A DNA stretch of 10,528 nucleotides from Prolixibacteraceae bacterium (lineage in GTDB: Bacteria > Bacteroidota > Bacteroidia > Bacteroidales > Prolixibacteraceae): NCBI GenBank assembly GCA_007116765.1, contig SKHV01000222.1, positions 1 to 10,528 on the forward strand, in the 5' to 3' direction. A model generated the notes under the pieces. It ran no database searches, was not told the DNA's origin, and saw only the letters and a list, made by a program, of their open reading frames with translations. The position numbers were made by a program, and so were the translations under genes. Each line of letters begins with the position of its first letter. Position 1 is the first letter of the stretch. Of the stretch, positions 6,703-10,528 are shown piece after piece.

Positions 6703-7731
6703 ATGAAGAAAAAAATATTAGTTACCGGCGGCACCGGATACATTGGTTCACACACAGTAGTTGAACTTATAAACGAAGCTTATGAAACCATCATAATCGA
6801 CAACTTGTCTAATTCATCGGTCGATGTGCTCGACAATATTGAAAAAATTACCGGCAAAAGGCCTGCTTTTTTTCAATTCGATTTAACCAATAAAGAAGAG
6901 CTTGAAAAATTCTTCGAAACGAATACCGGCATCGAAGCCATCATTCATTTTGCAGCCAGTAAGGCAGTGGGCGAATCGGTTGAGAAGCCTTTGCTTTACT
7001 ACCGGAACAACCTTTTGTCACTCATTAATTTAATCGATTGCCAGTTAAAATACGGGGTAAATAGTATTTGCTTTTCATCGTCGTGCACGGTTTACGGCCA
7101 ACCCGATACGCTGCCCGTTACCGAAGAAACGCCCCGCAAAGATGCCGAATCGCCTTATGCAAACACCAAGCGTGTGAACGAAGATATTTTGTGCGACTCG
7201 GTCAATGCACACGAAACACTAAAAGGCATTTCGCTTCGTTATTTTAATCCCATTGGGGCACACTCCTCGGCATTAATTGGTGAATTGCCGCTGGGCGTAC
7301 CGCAAAATCTGGTTCCATTTATAACACAAACCGCGGCCGGCTTACGCGAGCAAATAAAAGTTTTCGGCAACGATTACAATACCCCCGACGGTTCGGCAAT
7401 TCGTGATTACATCCACGTGGTCGATTTGGCCAAAGCCCATGTGGTAGCCATTGAACGGCTGCTCACCAATAAAAATAAATCGCGCTACGAAGTGTTCAAT
7501 TTAGGAACCGGCAAGGGCTATTCGGTGCTCGAAATAGTGAAAGGCTTTGAAAAAGCTACCGGAGTAAAATTAAATTACGAAATTGTAGGCCGCAGGGCCG
7601 GCGACATTGAAAAAATTTGGGCCGACACAAGTTATGCAAACCGCGAACTTGGATGGAAAGCCGAAACCAGTCTCGAAGAAACATTGCTTTCGGCATGGAA
7701 CTGGGAAAAAAAGATCAGAAACATTATATAA
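6703..7731 (+). CDS. galE: UDP-glucose 4-epimerase
   Basis: This 342-residue protein is an extended short-chain dehydrogenase of normal GalE length. It interconverts UDP-glucose and UDP-galactose through a 4-keto intermediate held by tightly bound NAD. The NAD-binding loop is GGTGYIGS (9-16). The catalytic set is Ser127 (FSSSCTVYG) with Tyr152 and Lys156 (SPYANTK). The substrate-side segment RYFNPIGAH (179-187) and the late motif RRAGDIEKIWAD (297-308) are typical. At the position that is Tyr299 in E. coli GalE and Cys in human GALE, this protein has Ile305, so substrate range (UDP-Gal only, or also UDP-GalNAc) is uncertain. The ATG at 6703 puts the first strand (KKILVTGG) at the normal place and follows the promoter. 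It heads a three-gene glycan unit, 10 bases ahead of rfbB. GC content looks higher here and in rfbB than in the flanking genes. Confidence 0.96.
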   Translation: MKKKILVTGGTGYIGSHTVVELINEAYETIIIDNLSNSSVDVLDNIEKITGKRPAFFQFDLTNKEELEKFFETNTGIEAIIHFAASKAVGESVEKPLLYYRNNLLSLINLIDCQLKYGVNSICFSSSCTVYGQPDTLPVTEETPRKDAESPYANTKRVNEDILCDSVNAHETLKGISLRYFNPIGAHSSALIGELPLGVPQNLVPFITQTAAGLREQIKVFGNDYNTPDGSAIRDYIHVVDLAKAHVVAIERLLTNKNKSRYEVFNLGTGKGYSVLEIVKGFEKATGVKLNYEIVGRRAGDIEKIWADTSYANRELGWKAETSLEETLLSAWNWEKKIRNII

Positions 7732-7741
7732 AAATATACCC

Positions 7742-8794
7742 ATGAAAAAACTACTCATAACCGGAGGTGCCGGGTTTATTGGATCGCACGTGGTGCGTTT
7801 GTTTGTAAACAAATACCCCGATTGCCTAATTGTAAACCTCGACAAACTCACTTATGCCGGTAACCTGGCTAATTTAAAAGATGTTGAAAACAAACCAAAC
7901 TACGAATTCGTGAAGGGCGATATCGTGGACGGCGATTTCATTCTCAAGCTTTTTGAACAACACCGCTTCGATGGGGTAATACACCTGGCCGCCGAAAGCC
8001 ATGTTGACCGTTCAATTTCGAACCCCACCGAGTTTGTTTTTACTAACGTGATAGGCACCGTGAACCTTCTGAATGCGGCACGTGCCATTTGGAAAGGCAA
8101 CACCAAGGATAAACTATTTTACCACGTTTCAACCGACGAGGTTTATGGCTCGTTGGGCAACGAGGGCATGTTCACCGAAACAACTGCTTACGACCCACAC
8201 AGCCCCTACTCGGCATCAAAAGCCAGCTCCGACCACTTTGTGCGGGCTTACCACGACACTTTCGGGCTGCCTGTAGTTATTTCAAACTGCTCGAACAATT
8301 ACGGCTCGTTCCAATTCCCCGAGAAACTTATTCCGCTTTTCATCAACAACATAAAAAACAACAAACCGCTACCCGTTTACGGCAAAGGCGAAAACGTGCG
8401 CGACTGGCTTTGGGTTGAAGACCATGCACGTGCCATTGATGTAATATTCCATAAGGGCACTAAGGGAGAAACCTACAACATTGGCGGCCACAACGAGTGG
8501 AAAAACATTGACCTTATTAAAGTACTGTGCACCATAATGGATCGTAAACTCGGGCGTAAAGAAGGCACTTCGGAGAAGCTGATAACATACGTGACCGACC
8601 GCGCCGGACACGATTTACGATATGCCATAGATTCAGGCAAACTTCAAAAAGAATTGGGCTGGGTTCCCAGTTTGCAATTTGAAGAAGGAATAGAAAAAAC
8701 CATTGAATGGTATCTCGAAAACGAAGAGTGGCTTAAACAAGTAACCAGTGGCAAGTACCAAAAGTACTACGAAAACATGTACAAAAACCGATAA
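7742..8794 (+). CDS. rfbB: dTDP-glucose 4,6-dehydratase
   Basis: This 350-residue protein is RmlB/RfbB, which turns dTDP-glucose into dTDP-4-keto-6-deoxyglucose, the branch point to dTDP-L-rhamnose and other deoxysugars. Visible motifs are the NAD loop GGAGFIGS (8-15), HLAAESHVDRS (81-91), the catalytic Thr131-Asp132-Glu133 (STDEVYG), Tyr156 and Lys160 (SPYSASK), SNCSNNYG (181-188), and ENVRDWLWVEDHARA (217-231), all standard for the family. The Asp-Glu pair separates it from plain epimerases such as its neighbour GalE. The frame is open upstream to 7607 but that stretch lies inside galE; the ATG at 7742 gives the expected N-terminus. The usual partners rmlA, rmlC and rmlD are not in this window, so they must be elsewhere if rhamnose is made. 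It lies between galE and a glycosyltransferase, pointing to surface glycan synthesis. Confidence 0.97.
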   Translation: MKKLLITGGAGFIGSHVVRLFVNKYPDCLIVNLDKLTYAGNLANLKDVENKPNYEFVKGDIVDGDFILKLFEQHRFDGVIHLAAESHVDRSISNPTEFVFTNVIGTVNLLNAARAIWKGNTKDKLFYHVSTDEVYGSLGNEGMFTETTAYDPHSPYSASKASSDHFVRAYHDTFGLPVVISNCSNNYGSFQFPEKLIPLFINNIKNNKPLPVYGKGENVRDWLWVEDHARAIDVIFHKGTKGETYNIGGHNEWKNIDLIKVLCTIMDRKLGRKEGTSEKLITYVTDRAGHDLRYAIDSGKLQKELGWVPSLQFEEGIEKTIEWYLENEEWLKQVTSGKYQKYYENMYKNR

Positions 8795-8802
8795 TTTCAG
8801 CT

Positions 8803-9513
8803 TTGAAAAATCTGCTAATAATAACTCCGGTAAAAGATTCCATTGAAACGGCACAAAAAGCCATTTCGAAAGTTTGCATGGCAAAAGGGAAAGCTGAATA
8901 CTTGGTTTACAACGATTACAGCCTGCCCGAAAACAAGCAAAAACTTGAAGAAAACCAGCACTTGGATTATTCTCTGGTAAATATCGAAGAGAAGGTTAGT
9001 AGCCCATCACCAAATTACAGGTTTACCTTGATCGATGCTCGCGAGAGGGCTATTGAGAAAAATGCATCCCTGCTAATTGTGGAATCGGATGTATATGTAC
9101 AAGCCGAAACCATTGAAAAACTATGTGAATTTGTCGAAAAAACTCCCGATTGTGGTATGGCAGCAGCCCTAACGGTGGATGAAAACAGGAAAATCAACTT
9201 TCCGTATAAACACATCAAGCCTGGTTGCATAGGGGCGCTTAACACCAAACACAGGCTGAGTTTTTGCTGTACTCTTTTAAGCGTTTCCTTGTTAAAGAAG
9301 CTCGATTTTGAGAAGTTGCTGCCGGCAGACAAACATTGGTTCGACGTTACAATTTCGCGCAGCTCAAGGCAATGCGGGTTCAATAATTATGTACTTTGTG
9401 ATGTTCCGGTTGTTCACTTGCCGCATGGTAGCCGCCCCTGGAAACAGTTGAAATATACAAATCCGCTAAAATATTACTTTAGAAAATGGTTCAAAGGACT
9501 AGATAAAATTTAA
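8803..9513 (+). CDS. GT-A-type (family 2-like) glycosyltransferase, TTG start
   Basis: This 236-residue protein begins at a TTG codon 8 bases after the rfbB stop. The first in-frame ATG is codon 26 and would delete the first beta strand (KNLLIITPVKD) of the nucleotide-binding fold, so TTG is preferred. The fold signs are YLVYNDYS (33-40) for the second strand and its acidic residue, LLIVESDVYVQAETIEKL (90-107) as the metal-binding DxD-like region (here ESD, Asp96), and HWFDVTISRSSRQCGF (178-193) followed by VPVVHLPHG (201-209), matching the acceptor-side block and late histidine of GT2 enzymes. The C-terminus is basic and aromatic (PLKYYFRKWFKGL), suggesting peripheral membrane contact. There is no transmembrane segment. 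Donor and acceptor cannot be read from sequence; the adjacent galE and rfbB suggest a hexose or deoxyhexose transfer in glycan assembly. It is small for the family and unusually rich in cysteine. Confidence 0.78.
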   Translation: MKNLLIITPVKDSIETAQKAISKVCMAKGKAEYLVYNDYSLPENKQKLEENQHLDYSLVNIEEKVSSPSPNYRFTLIDARERAIEKNASLLIVESDVYVQAETIEKLCEFVEKTPDCGMAAALTVDENRKINFPYKHIKPGCIGALNTKHRLSFCCTLLSVSLLKKLDFEKLLPADKHWFDVTISRSSRQCGFNNYVLCDVPVVHLPHGSRPWKQLKYTNPLKYYFRKWFKGLDKI

Positions 9514-9527
9514 TAAGCAACACAACC

Positions 9528-9564
9528 TTTTTGCATTTTAATCGTCATTAAAAAAGTAAGTTTG
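9528..9564 (+). promoter_or_regulatory. Candidate promoter for the FKBP lipoprotein gene
   Basis: TAAGTTTG (9557-9564) fits TAnnTTTG exactly. TTTTTG lies upstream at 9528-9533, but the 23-base spacer is longer than the 19 bases of the two clear promoters in this window. The -7 box is 77 bases before the ATG, which would give a leader of roughly 70 bases. Confidence 0.5.
9536..9553. repeat. AT-rich inverted repeat between the -33 and -7 boxes
   Basis: TTTTAAT (9536-9542) and ATTAAAA (9547-9553) are perfect 7-base arms around CGTC. The position inside the spacer of the candidate FKBP promoter would suit a repressor site. It could also be a weak transcript end for the glycosyltransferase unit, but the stem has no G-C pair and no T-run follows. 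Chance in AT-rich DNA is possible. Confidence 0.3.
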
Positions 9565-9641
9565 AATAAATGAGAATATAACAAGAACGAAACATATCAT
9601 AAATTCAACCATAAACAAGCAACAACTTTAAATCGAACACA

Positions 9642-10163
9642 ATGAAAAAATATTTAGTAATCATCTCACTACTACTTGCTTCAGCATATATTTTTACCGG
9701 ATGCCTTGATTCGAAAACCGACAGTTACGAAGAATACTTAAAGCGCTTAGAAGAACAGCGAATTCTAATTCTTGAGCAATACTCTAGCGACTCGCTGCTA
9801 ATTGTCAACTATTTAGCAGAAATGGACTCCACCGCTATTTTCGACGAAGAATCGGGCATTTTTTATAATATAGTAGAACCCGGAAGCGAGCCTTATCCCA
9901 AACTCAGTGCCGGCGTTGGAGTAAAGTATTACGGCATGCTGCTTGACGGCACAGTATTCAATACTACCGAAGAAGATGAGGTTGCATGGTTCATTATGAA
10001 TCAGTTGATTTCAGGATGGCAGATTGGTTTAGCAAAAATTGGAACCGGCGGGCGTATTATTCTGTATCTCCCTTCATATTTTGGATACGGTTCGGCAAAA
10101 TACCACGATATACCGACCAATTCAGTGTTAATATTCGACGTTGAACTGGTTACCGTGCTTTAG
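9642..10163 (+). CDS. FKBP-type peptidyl-prolyl isomerase lipoprotein
   Basis: This 173-residue protein has a lipoprotein signal (KKYLVIISLLLASAYIF, lipobox FTGC, Cys21), then a charged helical linker (about 27-62, SYEEYLKRLEEQRILILEQ), then an FKBP domain (about 72-173). The domain aligns with FKBP12 through VKYYGMLLDGTVFN (94-107), LISGWQIGL (122-130), YLPSYFGYG (142-150) and the closing FDVELV (165-170). Active-pocket counterparts visible are Tyr97, Phe106, Ile123, Trp126, Tyr149 and Phe165. The pocket aspartate of FKBP12 (Asp37) is replaced by Asn107. These enzymes speed prolyl cis-trans isomerisation and often act as chaperones for exported proteins. The expected site is the periplasmic face of a membrane. 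It appears to be monocistronic, with its own upstream promoter candidate. I see no strong terminator after it. Confidence 0.9.
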   Translation: MKKYLVIISLLLASAYIFTGCLDSKTDSYEEYLKRLEEQRILILEQYSSDSLLIVNYLAEMDSTAIFDEESGIFYNIVEPGSEPYPKLSAGVGVKYYGMLLDGTVFNTTEEDEVAWFIMNQLISGWQIGLAKIGTGGRIILYLPSYFGYGSAKYHDIPTNSVLIFDVELVTVL

Positions 10164-10199
10164 GCATGCAAGTCATTTAGTCTGCAGCAACATTTTGTA

Positions 10200-10218
10200 A
10201 ATAAACAAAGAGTTTATT
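10200..10218. repeat. Inverted repeat after the FKBP gene
   Basis: AATAAAC (10200-10206) and GTTTATT (10212-10218) are perfect 7-base arms with a 5-base loop, 37 bases after the FKBP stop. The stem has one G-C pair and no T-run follows, so it is a poor terminator. The rest of 10164-10281 is AT-rich, with only weak partial matches to a promoter for the next gene. Confidence 0.3.
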
Positions 10219-10281
10219 GGTAAAATAAATAATTTTCAATAAATTGTGAATGCATTTAACTAACGCATAAACTCTTAAACA

Positions 10282-10518
10282 ATGGAAAATCAAGTAAACA
10301 CCGGAGTAATTAAAACAGCAGATTGGATAGTAACCATTTTAATTTTAGCTATTCCATTAGTCAATTTAATTATGCTTTTTATTTGGGCATTTGGAAGTAA
10401 TACAAATCCCAACAAGGCTAATTTTGCGAAAGCAGCATTAATCTGGTTGGCTATCGGACTTGTAGTATCAGTAGTATTTTCATTAATTTTTGGTGCCTCA
10501 ATGTTTGCTTTCCTTTAA
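10282..10518 (+). CDS. Small two-helix membrane protein, function unknown
   Basis: This 78-residue protein begins at the ATG at 10282 and ends 10 bases before the window edge. It has two hydrophobic helices, about 13-37 (ADWIVTILILAIPLVNLIML...) and 48-75 (FAKAALIWLAIGLVVSVVFS...), joined by a short polar loop, GSNTNPNKAN (38-47). Both ends are likely on the same side of the inner membrane. The pattern NLIMLFIWAFGSNTNPNKANFAKA looks familiar from many small bacterial membrane proteins, but I know no function or settled family name for it. There is no catalytic motif. It is 118 bases after the FKBP gene and probably transcribed separately. The initiator context and hydropathy make it a real gene rather than a chance frame. 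Confidence 0.8.
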   Translation: MENQVNTGVIKTADWIVTILILAIPLVNLIMLFIWAFGSNTNPNKANFAKAALIWLAIGLVVSVVFSLIFGASMFAFL

Positions 10519-10528
10519 AATTTTTAAA

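Noticed and set aside
7607..7741. N-terminal extension of rfbB in the open frame within galE
   Set aside because: The segment overlaps the conserved end of galE and rfbB already has a canonical N-terminus from the ATG at 7742.
9015..9383. 122-codon minus-strand frame opposite the glycosyltransferase
   Set aside because: It has no recognisable domain or start signal and sits opposite a fold that is clearly readable on the plus strand.
10230..10248. TAATTTTC and TAAATTGTG as promoter boxes for the small membrane protein
   Set aside because: Each departs from TAnnTTTG at an important position. The second has a TTG 20 bases upstream, but that is not enough to call it in such AT-rich DNA.
1..10528. 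CRISPR array, insertion sequence, phage, tRNA or toxin-antitoxin genes
   Set aside because: I looked for regularly spaced repeats, terminal inverted repeats with transposase frames, cloverleaf-like stretches and small gene pairs on both strands and found none; nearly all sequence is accounted for by the genes listed.

Overview
The window looks like chromosomal DNA from a member of the Bacteroidota, probably the Bacteroidales/Marinilabiliales side. This is an inference from three things: gene types largely confined to that phylum (the HU-CCDC81/SPOR membrane protein, the DUF4292 lipoprotein, the EnvC-like/TPR/dut neighbourhood), TAnnTTTG-type -7 promoter boxes with TTG-type -33 boxes, and AT-rich intergenic DNA with little Shine-Dalgarno signal. 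I see no mobile element, CRISPR array, rRNA or tRNA. No gap between genes exceeds 300 bases.

Left half (1-6540), all on the minus strand, three transcription blocks. Reading in the direction of transcription, the first is a single gene for a membrane protein with HU-like domains, one transmembrane helix and a SPOR domain (5647-6540). It has a textbook promoter and is closed by a strong intrinsic terminator (5591-5622). Next come ldcA (LD-carboxypeptidase, murein recycling) and yraN (UPF0102 nuclease-fold protein), 3 bases apart and followed by a probable terminator (4187-4216). The third block is dut, a TPR lipoprotein, a DUF4292 lipoprotein and an EnvC-like LytM protein truncated by the window edge. 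Its spacings are 13 bases, an 8-base overlap and 18 bases. Apart from dut and yraN the theme is the cell envelope: peptidoglycan turnover and binding, division-type factors and lipoproteins.

Right half (6541-10528), all on the plus strand. A divergent intergenic region carries two back-to-back promoters, each with a 19-base spacer. They drive the SPOR gene leftward and galE-rfbB-glycosyltransferase rightward. The latter is a compact sugar-nucleotide/glycan cassette with gaps of 10 and 8 bases: GalE makes UDP-Gal (or UDP-GalNAc), RmlB makes dTDP-4-keto-6-deoxyglucose, and a small GT-A-type glycosyltransferase starts at TTG. After a 128-base gap with its own promoter come an FKBP-type prolyl isomerase lipoprotein and a small two-helix membrane protein of unknown function.

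Most of this is ordinary core genome. The points most worth a second look are the EnvC-like protein that has lost both visible LytM histidines, the galE specificity residue (Ile305), the GC-rich galE-rfbB pair without the other dTDP-sugar genes, the terminators packed against downstream promoters, and the two abutting hairpins upstream of dut. I did not find a clearly new multi-gene system.
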